The position numbers and the translations under genes were made by a program. The notes under the pieces are model-generated. The model was not told the DNA's origin. It worked only from the letters and a program-made list of their open reading frames with translations, and did no database searches. This document shows, piece after piece, positions 7,031 to 14,217 of a DNA stretch of 36,893 nt; the stretch's first letter is position 1, and each line of letters begins with the position of its first letter. Origin of the DNA: Desulfobacterales bacterium. GTDB lineage: Bacteria; Desulfobacterota; Desulfobacteria; Desulfobacterales; JAOZSB01. The stretch covers positions 1 to 36,893 of the forward strand of contig JAOZSB010000006.1 in assembly GCA_029939895.1 (NCBI GenBank), read 5' to 3'.

Positions 7031-9118
7031 CTAATCTTTATCGTAGCAGGTTATACAACAGGACAGGCAGCGATTCGATTCCACTTCTGCATCTTCTTCT
7101 GTGATTACGAGATCTGCCTCAACAAAGGACTGTATCCTTTCTTCGACTTCAAGCTCCGGCATTTCAACACGGGTTGTAGAATTTAATCCAGGTACTTTGT
7201 CAAAAATCGATACTGGAATATGCTTCTCCCGCAGAGATTTTTCAACAGGCGTTACTTCCTGATCTGTCATGTAAAGATGCATGGCCCGTGCAGCTCTTCT
7301 GCCGCCGCCAATTGCTGCGACAACCAGGGAAGCACCAGTATAGGCATCCCCTGCTGTGAAGATGTATGGAATATCCGATTGAAGTGTCTCTGGGTCGGCT
7401 TCAATTGAGTTCCAGCGGGTAAATCTCATGTCATCAAGGCTTTCCTTATCCTTAAAGGAAACATCGGGCCCCTGACCAATGGCAGTAATGAGCATGTCGA
7501 TCTCGATTACGGTTTCGCTGCCCTCGATTGGTACTGGCCTGCGTCTGCCGCTGGCATCTGGTTCACCGAGTTCCATTTTTAGATATTCAAGGCCCATTAC
7601 CTTACCGTTTGCATCGCCCATTACCTTTGTTGGCGCTGCAAGGAAATGGAACTGTATTCCTTCATGCTCCGCAGCCTCGATTTCCACCATATTTGCGGGC
7701 ATTTCGTTTCTGGTTCTCCGGTATACAATATAAACTTCCTTTGCACCCAGACGCACCAGGGTTCTAACGCAGTCAATGGCTGTATTTCCACCGCCAATAA
7801 CAGCGCATTTTTGGCCGATTGGGATGGGAGTGTCCTCAAGGCTGTCCTTTTGCTGCTGGAGAGCAAATCTTGTCAGAAAATCTATTCCAGTATAACAGCC
7901 GTCAAGGTCTTCGCCCTCAACGTTAAGCATATAGTCGCTCCAGGCACCGATTCCCAGAAAGATTGAATCAAATCCATCTTCTTTAAGGGATTTTGTGGTG
8001 TAATCTTCGCCCAGCCGCATGTTCATTTTTGCTTCAATACCTGTCTTGAGTATGCCCTGGCATTCCCAGTCAAGTACTTCCTTTGGAAGCCTGTATTCAG
8101 GGATGCCGTAGCGAATCATGCCGCCAAGCTTCGGCATTGCATCAAAGATTGTAACATCATGCCCCAGTCGCCTGAGGAAGAATGCACAGCTAAGACCAGC
8201 AGGGCCTCCACCCACGACTGCTGCTTTTTTGCCGGTATCTGGTGCGCATGATATTGGAAGTCTGCTTCCTGTATTCATTTCATAATCAGCAGCAAATCGT
8301 TTAAGCTGGTTGATTGAGACTGCTTCTTCTTCAATGCCTCGTCTGCAATAATCTTCACAGGGATGGGGGCAAACCCTTCCGCATGAGAGAAGCAGCGGGT
8401 TTCTTTCACGGATTGTTGCAACTGCACCAGCGTAATCTTTGTCCCGAACCTGGGCAATATATCTGGGGATGTCTATTTCTGCCGGGCATTCCTGGCGGCA
8501 TGGCGCAAGCCTGCCGTCTGTCTGGTTGAATGCAAGGAGTCTGTCTGACATTGTGACAACATGAAGTACGCTCTTGGGGCAGGCTCTTTCGCATGCTCCA
8601 CAGCCAACGCACTTGGATTCTATAACAGTGGGAAATCCTTTTTCGTTAATAAATATGGCATCAAAAAGGCAGGATCTTACGCAATCGCCATAACCCATAC
8701 AGCCGAATTCGCAGGTTTTTTTACCACCGTACATGGCAGCAATGGCGGCGCATGTTGTTGCGCCCATGTAGTGATATTTATTTTCAGCGCGCAGTCCACC
8801 GTCACAGGAGTTGCATGAAAGTTTGGATTCAGCAGTACCAGGGTCCATGCCCATGATGCTGGCAACTGCCGCAGTGGTTTCCGGGCCTGCAACAACACAA
8901 ACGCTTGGCAGAGCTTTACCGCCAACAACTGCTGCCGCAGCAGCTCCACAACCTGTAAATCCACATCCACCACAGTTTGCGCCTGCAAGGGACGATTCAA
9001 CCTCGGCAATCCGCGGGTCTTCATAAACATAAAAAACCTTTGATGCAATCGCAAGAACTGCACCAATGGTAAAACCCATCACACCCATTATCAATACAGG
9101 AACTAATACAGCGTCCAA
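7031..9118 (-). CDS. rnfB: RnfB fused to GltD/NfnB-like NAD(P)H flavoprotein
   Basis: RnfB is the ferredoxin-facing subunit of the ion-pumping Rnf complex. Residue numbers here follow the 700-residue track ORF. Residues 8-34 are the membrane anchor. CGGCGFTGC with a later Cys (54-79) is the RnfB-specific cluster site. Two ferredoxin-type cysteine sets follow at about 141-186 (CVGCGACERACP). From about 200 to the end there is a full glutamate-synthase small-subunit-like module: Cys pairs CRQEC and CGRVCPHPCEDYC, an FAD Rossmann motif (VVGGGPAGLSCAF), and an NAD(P)H Rossmann motif (VIGGGNTAIDC..YRRTRNEMPA) whose two Arg favour NADPH. Canonical RnfB has about 190-280 residues. The track start is a TTG at 9133 lying inside the ribosome binding site. 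GGAGG with 8-nt spacing supports the TTG at 9118. It ends the operon, behind an intercistronic terminator. Confidence 0.92.
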   Translation of the reverse strand: MDAVLVPVLIMGVMGFTIGAVLAIASKVFYVYEDPRIAEVESSLAGANCGGCGFTGCGAAAAAVVGGKALPSVCVVAGPETTAAVASIMGMDPGTAESKLSCNSCDGGLRAENKYHYMGATTCAAIAAMYGGKKTCEFGCMGYGDCVRSCLFDAIFINEKGFPTVIESKCVGCGACERACPKSVLHVVTMSDRLLAFNQTDGRLAPCRQECPAEIDIPRYIAQVRDKDYAGAVATIRERNPLLLSCGRVCPHPCEDYCRRGIEEEAVSINQLKRFAADYEMNTGSRLPISCAPDTGKKAAVVGGGPAGLSCAFFLRRLGHDVTIFDAMPKLGGMIRYGIPEYRLPKEVLDWECQGILKTGIEAKMNMRLGEDYTTKSLKEDGFDSIFLGIGAWSDYMLNVEGEDLDGCYTGIDFLTRFALQQQKDSLEDTPIPIGQKCAVIGGGNTAIDCVRTLVRLGAKEVYIVYRRTRNEMPANMVEIEAAEHEGIQFHFLAAPTKVMGDANGKVMGLEYLKMELGEPDASGRRRPVPIEGSETVIEIDMLITAIGQGPDVSFKDKESLDDMRFTRWNSIEADPETLQSDIPYIFTAGDAYTGASLVVAAIGGGRRAARAMHLYMTDQEVTPVEKSLREKHIPVSIFDKVPGLNSTTRVEMPELEVEERIQSFVEADLVITEEDAEVESNRCLSCCITCYDKD

Positions 9119-9140
9119 TGTAGATACCTCCAAATTTATT

Positions 9141-9192
9141 AAAAAAAAAGCGATTTCAAAAACAAACTTTGAGAGGCTTTTGAAATCGCTTT
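9141..9192 (-). terminator. Strong terminator between rnfA and rnfB
   Basis: On the minus strand AAAGCGATTTCAAAA pairs with TTTTGAAATCGCTTT, a perfect 15-bp stem followed by nine U. It lies 30 nt after the rnfA stop and directly before the rnfB ribosome binding site. It has the form of an intrinsic terminator inside the operon, and should lower rnfB expression relative to rnfA unless it is bypassed. Confidence 0.75.
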
Positions 9193-9221
9193 AAAAGCCT
9201 TCTATAAGGCCGTTAAGTTTT

Positions 9222-9797
9222 TTAGACCATTCCCTTGAATGCAAAAAAGGAAAGGGACATGATTCCAGCCGTGATAAGACCAATTGAAGTATCCTGCAGG
9301 GCTTTTGGAACCCTTGCCAGAATAATTTTTTCCCGAACACCTGCAAAGAGGATCAGGGCAAGGCCAAAACCGGCTGCAAAGCCAAAGGATGTTACCAGGG
9401 ACTGCATAAAGGTGTATTCTTCGCCAATGTTTATAAGGCATGCACCAAAAACAGCACAGTTTGTTGTAATCAAGGGCAGAAAAATACCAAGGCCAGCATA
9501 AAGTGCAGGCATTGATTTTTTCAAAAACATTTCCACAAACTGCACCAGAGAAGCAATAATCACGATAAATGCAATTGTTGTCAAATATTGCAGATTGTAT
9601 TTTACGAGGAGCATGTGGTAAACAGACCATGTGATTCCACCGGCCAGCACCATGACAAAAATTACCGCCATTGACATTCCAAGGGCAGTTTCCATCTTTT
9701 TTGATGTTCCAAGAAACGGGCAGTTGCCCAGGAACTGTGCAAGAAGGATGTTATTTACAAATACGCAGCTTATAATAAGGACTATATAGTCGCCCAT
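9222..9797 (-). CDS. rnfA: Rnf complex subunit A
   Basis: RnfA is an integral membrane subunit related to NqrE. With RnfE it forms the pseudo-symmetric core that holds a 2Fe-2S cluster in the membrane and takes part in ion translocation. The protein has 191 residues, the usual length, with six predicted membrane segments. It carries the family motifs NNILLAQFLGNCPFLGTS and LPLITTNCAVFG; the Cys in each are the expected cluster ligands. AAGGA lies 8 nt before the ATG. It lies fifth of the six rnf genes in the operon, 106 bp after rnfE. That gap contains a 10-bp hairpin. Confidence 0.95.
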   Translation of the reverse strand: MGDYIVLIISCVFVNNILLAQFLGNCPFLGTSKKMETALGMSMAVIFVMVLAGGITWSVYHMLLVKYNLQYLTTIAFIVIIASLVQFVEMFLKKSMPALYAGLGIFLPLITTNCAVFGACLINIGEEYTFMQSLVTSFGFAAGFGLALILFAGVREKIILARVPKALQDTSIGLITAGIMSLSFFAFKGMV

Positions 9798-9817
9798 CTT
9801 TCCATTCCTTTTGTTTG

Positions 9818-9854
9818 TATGAAAGAAGTTTCAAACACTTACAATTCTTTCATA
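9818..9854 (-). other. Intercistronic hairpin between rnfE and rnfA
   Basis: TATGAAAGAA and TTCTTTCATA form a perfect 10-bp stem around a 17-nt loop, about 20 nt before the rnfA start. No U-run follows, so it is more likely an RNA-stability or processing structure, or a translational control element, than a terminator. Confidence 0.45.
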
Positions 9855-9903
9855 TTTCGTTGTGAGCAGTAAATAAACTCATAAACCGGCCTGCCAATGG
9901 CAG

Positions 9904-10506
9904 TTAATCGAAAAGGTTCATTATACAGAGCATGAGTCCCAGGCAGACAAAAGCTCCTGGTGCCTGTACCATGAAATTAAAAGGCTCGTAACTCGCCGGG
10001 AACAAGGTGTATGCCATATCACCCCATACCGTGAGAGTACCTTTGCCGAATATTTCTCTTAATCCGCCCAGAGCTGCCAGTGCCAGGGTAAAGCCGATTC
10101 CTATGCCCAGGCCGTCAGCCATTGAGTAGATTACGTTGTTCTTTGAAGCAAAAGCTTCTGCCCGGCCAAGCACTATGCAGTTAACAACAATCAGAGGAAT
10201 GAACATTCCAAGGTCGATAAACAATCCATAGACATATGCCTGCATGACCTGCTCAACCACAATAACAAAAGTTGCAATTATGATGATAAAACATGCAATC
10301 CTGACCTTTGTTGGAATAATTCCCTTGAGAAGTGAAACAAGAATATTCGAGCAAATCAACACAAAGGTGGTCGCCAGGCCCATGCCTATACCGTTTTTCA
10401 TGGAGGTTGTAACTCCGAGAACAGGGCAGAGACCGAGAACCAGTCTAAATGGGGGAATCTCTTCCCACAGTCCCTTTGTGAATTCTTGAGCTAACGATTT
10501 GGCCAT
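9904..10506 (-). CDS. rnfE: Rnf complex subunit E
   Basis: RnfE is the membrane partner and paralogue of RnfA (related to NqrD). The 200-residue protein has six predicted membrane segments and the motifs PPFRLVLGLCPVLGVT and IPLIVVNCIVLGRAEAFAS. The Cys in each would ligate the shared intramembrane 2Fe-2S cluster. The ATG is set by AGGAG with 7-nt spacing. That AGGAG is the tail of a repeated leader element filling the gap after rnfG, so its translation may be controlled apart from its neighbours. Confidence 0.95.
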   Translation of the reverse strand: MAKSLAQEFTKGLWEEIPPFRLVLGLCPVLGVTTSMKNGIGMGLATTFVLICSNILVSLLKGIIPTKVRIACFIIIIATFVIVVEQVMQAYVYGLFIDLGMFIPLIVVNCIVLGRAEAFASKNNVIYSMADGLGIGIGFTLALAALGGLREIFGKGTLTVWGDMAYTLFPASYEPFNFMVQAPGAFVCLGLMLCIMNLFD

Positions 10507-10513
10507 AATTAAA

Positions 10514-10582
10514 CTCCTAATAAACTTAAAATTTTTAACGAAGCTATTTGCTTAGTTTTATCTTTGTTTTTGTTTATCAAAG
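10514..10582 (-). promoter_or_regulatory. Leader element copy E, before rnfE
   Basis: In the mRNA sense this copy reads ...AAAACTAAGCAAATAGCTTCG... then TTAAGTTTATTAGGAG, seven bases before the rnfE ATG. It fills the whole rnfG-rnfE gap. AUAAAACUAA can pair with UUAAGUUUAU, placing a hairpin directly before the ribosome binding site. It is one of at least six related copies in the window. The 5' half is divergent from the others. Confidence 0.5.
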
Positions 10583-10584
10583 AT

Positions 10585-11175
10585 CTATTCAAATTCCTGT
10601 AGTTTTTTCTGTATATCTGCTTCCACCTGCTTGTATGTTTCAAGCCCCATGGAAACCGCAGTACAAACTCCGCGTGAAGTTATGGTTGCACCGCTTATTG
10701 CAGAGATACCGCCGCCATCAGGGATTACCTTTACCGGCTTATCAAGTTCAAGCCCTGCGAACTGGGCAGAAAATGACGGATCATCCTTTGCGTTTGCGCC
10801 AAGTCCGGGGGTTTCCTGGTGGGTTGTAACACGAACGCCCTTGATTGTTTTTTCCTTAACATTCACGCCCACAAGTACGCCAACATTTCCGCCATATCCC
10901 TTGCCAATCAACTCAAAGGCCACCATGGACGGAACACCATCAACTTTACCGACAAAGAAGTTGGTCTCTTTCTCGTCAATTGTGAGTTTAAACCTGTCAG
11001 TCACTGGGTCGTTGGATGTCCCGGTCAGAAGATCCTTAATTGCCGGGCCGACAACAAACTTAAGCTTGTTATTTTCGATATTGGGCTTAAGGTTTTTTTC
11101 CAATGAGGCCAGCACACCGCCAGATAAACAACTGAGCATGGTGAGAACCACTACCATCATTATTTTTTCTTTCAT
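10585..11175 (-). CDS. rnfG: Rnf complex subunit G, covalent FMN protein
   Basis: RnfG is anchored by one N-terminal membrane segment (MMVVVLTMLSCLSGGVLA) and exposes an FMN-binding domain to the periplasm. FMN is attached covalently to Thr of the SGAT motif by the ApbE flavin transferase. Here SGATIT (residues 161-166) is intact, with T164 as acceptor. TTHQETPGLGA is the other family signature. The protein has 196 residues, the usual size. It starts two bases after the rnfD stop, so translation is probably coupled. Given the tetrahaem cytochrome in the operon, RnfG is the likely periplasmic contact for it (inference). No apbE is present in the window. Confidence 0.95.
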   Translation of the reverse strand: MKEKIMMVVVLTMLSCLSGGVLASLEKNLKPNIENNKLKFVVGPAIKDLLTGTSNDPVTDRFKLTIDEKETNFFVGKVDGVPSMVAFELIGKGYGGNVGVLVGVNVKEKTIKGVRVTTHQETPGLGANAKDDPSFSAQFAGLELDKPVKVIPDGGGISAISGATITSRGVCTAVSMGLETYKQVEADIQKKLQEFE

Positions 11176-11177
11176 TT

Positions 11178-12137
11178 TTATTCAACCCTTCCAAATGCTT
11201 TAGGCTTGATCTTGCCGAACAGCGGACTTGCAGTGTTCATGAGTATGATGGCAAAAACCACACCATCATAGTACGTGCCGATGTTCCTTATTAAAACGGT
11301 TAAAAAACCACCACCTATTCCGTATAAAATCATGGGTAGAAAACTGACTGGCGAGGATGCATCATCGGTTGCAAGAAAAAATGCTCCGATAAGGGTATAA
11401 CCGGTAAGAACGTGGAATACCGGGCCGGCAAATCTAACCGGGTCAGCCATGTTGAACATCAAGGCTGTAATGGCGACTCCGCCAATAAATGACAAGGCGA
11501 TTTCCCAGCGGATAAAGCCCCTGAGTATAAGATAAACACCGCCCAGGATAAGCCCAAGGCTAAAGGTAGAGCCAATGCCGCCGGACTGTTTGCCAAGGAG
11601 AAGATCAAGGGTGCTCCATGCTTCTGCACCTGTTGAACCGAGGCTTCTTGCTGCTGTAAGCGGGTATACCATACTGAAATCAAAATCATAGCCTGTAAGG
11701 GCAACGTTGAAGTCAAGATAATGCGGCCATGAAACCATGATTATGGCGATTGCGAGAAGGGGCGGGCTGAAAGGATTGCCGCCTATTCCACCGAAGATCA
11801 TCTTGCCTATGATAATGGCAATTGCAGAACCTAAAACCACGAGCCACCACGGAACCGTAGCCGGCAGGAGCATTGCAAACAAAAGCCCTACCAGTGCAGC
11901 GTTTCCATCGTCAACGGTCTGGGGCCGTTTGAGAATAAGGTTCATGATGTACTCCCAGATGATTGAACAGCCTACGGACAGAGCGATAACAGCCATAGCT
12001 GGCACGCCCCACATCAACAAGCCGACAATAACAGCAGGCAGTGCTGCAAAAATTGTGTGATAGGTCTTGTTCTGCAGGCTGCTCCCATAATGGACAAAGG
12101 GAGCGTGGGACACTATGAATTTGGGATTGTTACTCAT
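11178..12137 (-). CDS. rnfD: Rnf complex subunit D with atypical flavin site
   Basis: RnfD is an integral membrane subunit related to NqrB. In well-studied complexes it carries a covalent FMN on Thr of an (S/T)GAT motif facing the periplasm. The 319-residue protein has about nine membrane segments and family blocks such as GGIGGNPFSPPLLAIAI and the C-terminal DGVVFAIILMN. The segment expected to hold the flavin acceptor reads DFSMVYPLTAAR. Aligned on PLTA, Tyr158 stands where Thr is expected. No SGAT occurs anywhere; the nearest string is STGAEAW (168-174). The ATG shares one base with the rnfC stop (TAATG), so the two are translationally coupled. Confidence 0.92.
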   Translation of the reverse strand: MSNNPKFIVSHAPFVHYGSSLQNKTYHTIFAALPAVIVGLLMWGVPAMAVIALSVGCSIIWEYIMNLILKRPQTVDDGNAALVGLLFAMLLPATVPWWLVVLGSAIAIIIGKMIFGGIGGNPFSPPLLAIAIIMVSWPHYLDFNVALTGYDFDFSMVYPLTAARSLGSTGAEAWSTLDLLLGKQSGGIGSTFSLGLILGGVYLILRGFIRWEIALSFIGGVAITALMFNMADPVRFAGPVFHVLTGYTLIGAFFLATDDASSPVSFLPMILYGIGGGFLTVLIRNIGTYYDGVVFAIILMNTASPLFGKIKPKAFGRVE

Positions 12138-13537
12138 TATTTTTTTGCCTCATTTTCTTCTGCCACAGCCTCTGCGTCTTCATCGGCTGAATCAGCATCT
12201 GCTGCTTCAGCTTCAAGCCTGGCGAGTTCGTATTTCGCAAGTTTTATATATTGGAAAACCGGCATTTGTGTTGTGCAGACAAACCCGCACAAACCGCAAT
12301 CAATGCATGAATAAAGATCGTATTCATCGGCTGCAAGTTCAAAATCTCCTGATTCAAGCACCCTTGCAAGCATGTTGACCTGAATCTTGGAGGGGCAGAC
12401 CCTGCAACAGTCCCCGCAGTCTATGCAGGGGTAATCTGACACGACTGGAATGTTGCTGCTGTCCTGAACCATCAGGGCATCTATTGATGAAGTTACAGGC
12501 ATATCAAGTGAAAACAGTGCGGTTCCGGTCATTGGGCCGCCGTTTATGATCCTGTCCCGCTCACCTGCGGTTATTCTCAAAGCTGCAAAAACATCGGAAA
12601 TCGGTGTCCCCAGAACAACATCCACCAGGGTTTTTTTACCGTTTTTATCAATAACGGTGACAATTTTTCTGGTTGGAATTTTGCCCTCTGTAATGGCTTT
12701 GCCAATTGCAGCGACCGCCTCAATGCTCATGAAGGTGATTCCAGAGTCCTCAAAGGGCTTGTCCGAAAGTAGCGCCCTGCCGAGATAGTCGTTTACAACC
12801 AGATATGGACTGGCGGTTGGATACTCCATTCCAACACCGGCAAGCTCTGCGCCAACGCTTTCATAATTTTGACCAGCGTCCCTTAACAGGGTAAGGATCG
12901 CTTTTTCGATTCCTGTTGCCTGTTTTAGAATTTTGATTCCAGCCCTGACGTTGTCCACCTCTGAGTTTGCAACATACTGGCGGGTCATGCAAAGAAGATC
13001 CTCATCAGCTCCTGTAATAATCAGGGTGTCAACTGGTTTTTCCGGATTTTGAAATACGGAAAAGTCAGGTGCGCCAGGAACGTTTGCAAGAAATTCTACA
13101 AGATGAGCCAGGTCCGGGCCTTGAGGAGCTTCCTCTTCCGGGGCTTCTTCTGCTGCTTCTTCAGCTTCGGCTGCTTCTTCTTTTTTGGCAGGAGCCTCAG
13201 GAGCCACATCTTCTTCTGCTTCGGCAGCAGTTGGCGTGATGGTTATTGCTGTCCAGTCGTCACCAAAATCACCGGGAAAGGCAGAAACTGTTTTTACCTC
13301 ACCGGAAACCGGGGATGTAGCGTAAATGGAAGATTCCTGGGAGATTGTGAGCTTGTCACCTTCCATGACAGTATCGCCTGGTTTGGTTCCTTCCGAGGCT
13401 ATGCCCACAAGTTTTTCTTTGACGTAAACCGTGACATTGTCAGGAGCAGGCAGCACAACCGGGATATAATTACCCTGGTTCATGTCCTCGTATACGAGAG
13501 TTGGCTTTTTAAAAACAAAAAAGGGTCTTTTAATCAT
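12137..13537 (-). CDS. rnfC: Rnf complex subunit C lacking usual NADH motif
   Basis: RnfC is the peripheral cytoplasmic subunit that, in NADH-linked Rnf, binds NADH and FMN and has two 4Fe-4S clusters. The 466-residue protein has the N-terminal barrel-sandwich region (VLPAPDNVTVYVKEKLVG) and both cluster motifs, CIDCGDCCRVCP and CIDCGLCGFVC. Residues 104-141 are an Ala/Glu/Pro-rich acidic linker. Where the family has the Gly-rich GGAGFPT loop followed by NGAECEP, this protein reads LANVPGAPDF and ITGADEDLLC, so the usual FMN/NADH site appears lost. The rest of the SLBB-type domain is recognisable (INGGPMTG). AAGGT lies 6 nt before the ATG. The gene is 49 bp after the cytochrome gene. Confidence 0.93.
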   Translation of the reverse strand: MIKRPFFVFKKPTLVYEDMNQGNYIPVVLPAPDNVTVYVKEKLVGIASEGTKPGDTVMEGDKLTISQESSIYATSPVSGEVKTVSAFPGDFGDDWTAITITPTAAEAEEDVAPEAPAKKEEAAEAEEAAEEAPEEEAPQGPDLAHLVEFLANVPGAPDFSVFQNPEKPVDTLIITGADEDLLCMTRQYVANSEVDNVRAGIKILKQATGIEKAILTLLRDAGQNYESVGAELAGVGMEYPTASPYLVVNDYLGRALLSDKPFEDSGITFMSIEAVAAIGKAITEGKIPTRKIVTVIDKNGKKTLVDVVLGTPISDVFAALRITAGERDRIINGGPMTGTALFSLDMPVTSSIDALMVQDSSNIPVVSDYPCIDCGDCCRVCPSKIQVNMLARVLESGDFELAADEYDLYSCIDCGLCGFVCTTQMPVFQYIKLAKYELARLEAEAADADSADEDAEAVAEENEAKK

Positions 13538-13586
13538 GTTTGTACCTTTTATAATAAAGCAGATTTATCCATATTGATTAAGGTCA

Positions 13587-13973
13587 CTATTGAACCTTAA
13601 CATGGCATTCATTGCAATCAACCGGCTTGACATCAAATTCTTTATGACATCCTATGCACTGGGTATGGAGGGCATCAGCACGCTTAATCATATCCTCTGA
13701 GCCTTCACCCTTGAGGTGACATTCGCCGCATGCTTCAGGAACTTCCTCTTCGTCTTCCATTGTATGATGGCAATCGAGACATGAAAGGCCGATGCCAGCG
13801 TCAGAGGCGTGCAGCTTGTGGTCAAATGTTGCTGTACCAGTCACTGTTGAATAAGCCACACGATATGGCGTCTCCGGAGTCGGAGCAGAATATGTGGCAA
13901 AGCAGAACACTCCGACGATCAGCAATCCGATTCCAATCTTAAGTAACGTCGGCAATCCTTTTTGTTCGTCCAT
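13587..13973 (-). CDS. Membrane-anchored tetrahaem cytochrome c3-type protein
   Basis: Four CxxCH haem-binding motifs are present: CLDCH, CGECH, CIGCH and CNECH. The FDHKLH segment before the first motif supplies distal His ligands as in class III cytochromes. An N-terminal hydrophobic stretch (LLKIGIGLLIVGVFCFATY) without a clear cleavage site suggests the haem domain is held on the periplasmic face by an anchor. Haem attachment needs the c-type maturation system in the periplasm. Two ATGs lie three codons apart. AAGGA is only 1 nt from the first (13982) and 10 nt from the second (13973), so 13973 is preferred, giving 128 residues. As first gene of the Rnf operon it is the likely electron partner of RnfG, linking Rnf to the periplasmic cytochrome pool (known arrangement in sulfate reducers; partner assignment inferred). 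Confidence 0.93.
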   Translation of the reverse strand: MDEQKGLPTLLKIGIGLLIVGVFCFATYSAPTPETPYRVAYSTVTGTATFDHKLHASDAGIGLSCLDCHHTMEDEEEVPEACGECHLKGEGSEDMIKRADALHTQCIGCHKEFDVKPVDCNECHVKVQ

Positions 13974-13986
13974 TGAGTTCATTTCC

Positions 13987-14028
13987 TTATAGTTTTACTA
14001 AGTTTACGTTAAATAAATTTGCTACCAT
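13987..14028 (-). CDS. Possible 13-residue leader peptide of Rnf operon
   Basis: ATG GTA GCA opens a frame MVANLFNVNLVKL ending in TAA. AGGAG lies 9 nt before the ATG. The stop codon overlaps the AAGGA used by the cytochrome gene, a layout typical of translational coupling. Such short frames can be accidental. If translated, the peptide could gate expression of the operon. Confidence 0.3.
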   Translation of the reverse strand: MVANLFNVNLVKL

Positions 14029-14178
14029 AACTATACGCTCCTATCAAGCATTATTTATCCAAAAATCGCATGTTTTTTTAGAGTATAATAAATAATGATG
14101 CCCAAACAGTTAAGCTGACTGGGGATTTTTTGCCCCACCATGCTGTATTATAAGGGGTTCAAATAATCATGGTAGCAA
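14019..14178. promoter_or_regulatory. Divergent intergenic region with 10-bp inverted arms
   Basis: TTGCTACCAT (14019-14028) and ATGGTAGCAA (14169-14178) are perfect inverse copies 140 bp apart, in the region between the leftward cytochrome-rnf operon and the rightward channel gene. Each arm reads outward as ATGGTAGCAA behind an SD-like sequence (AGGAG on the left, AAGGGG on the right). A TATAAT at 14084 lies between them but lacks a good -35. Confidence 0.35.
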
Positions 14179-14217
14179 TTTTAAAAATAATAGTATATAT
14201 TTATAAAAAGGAGATGT

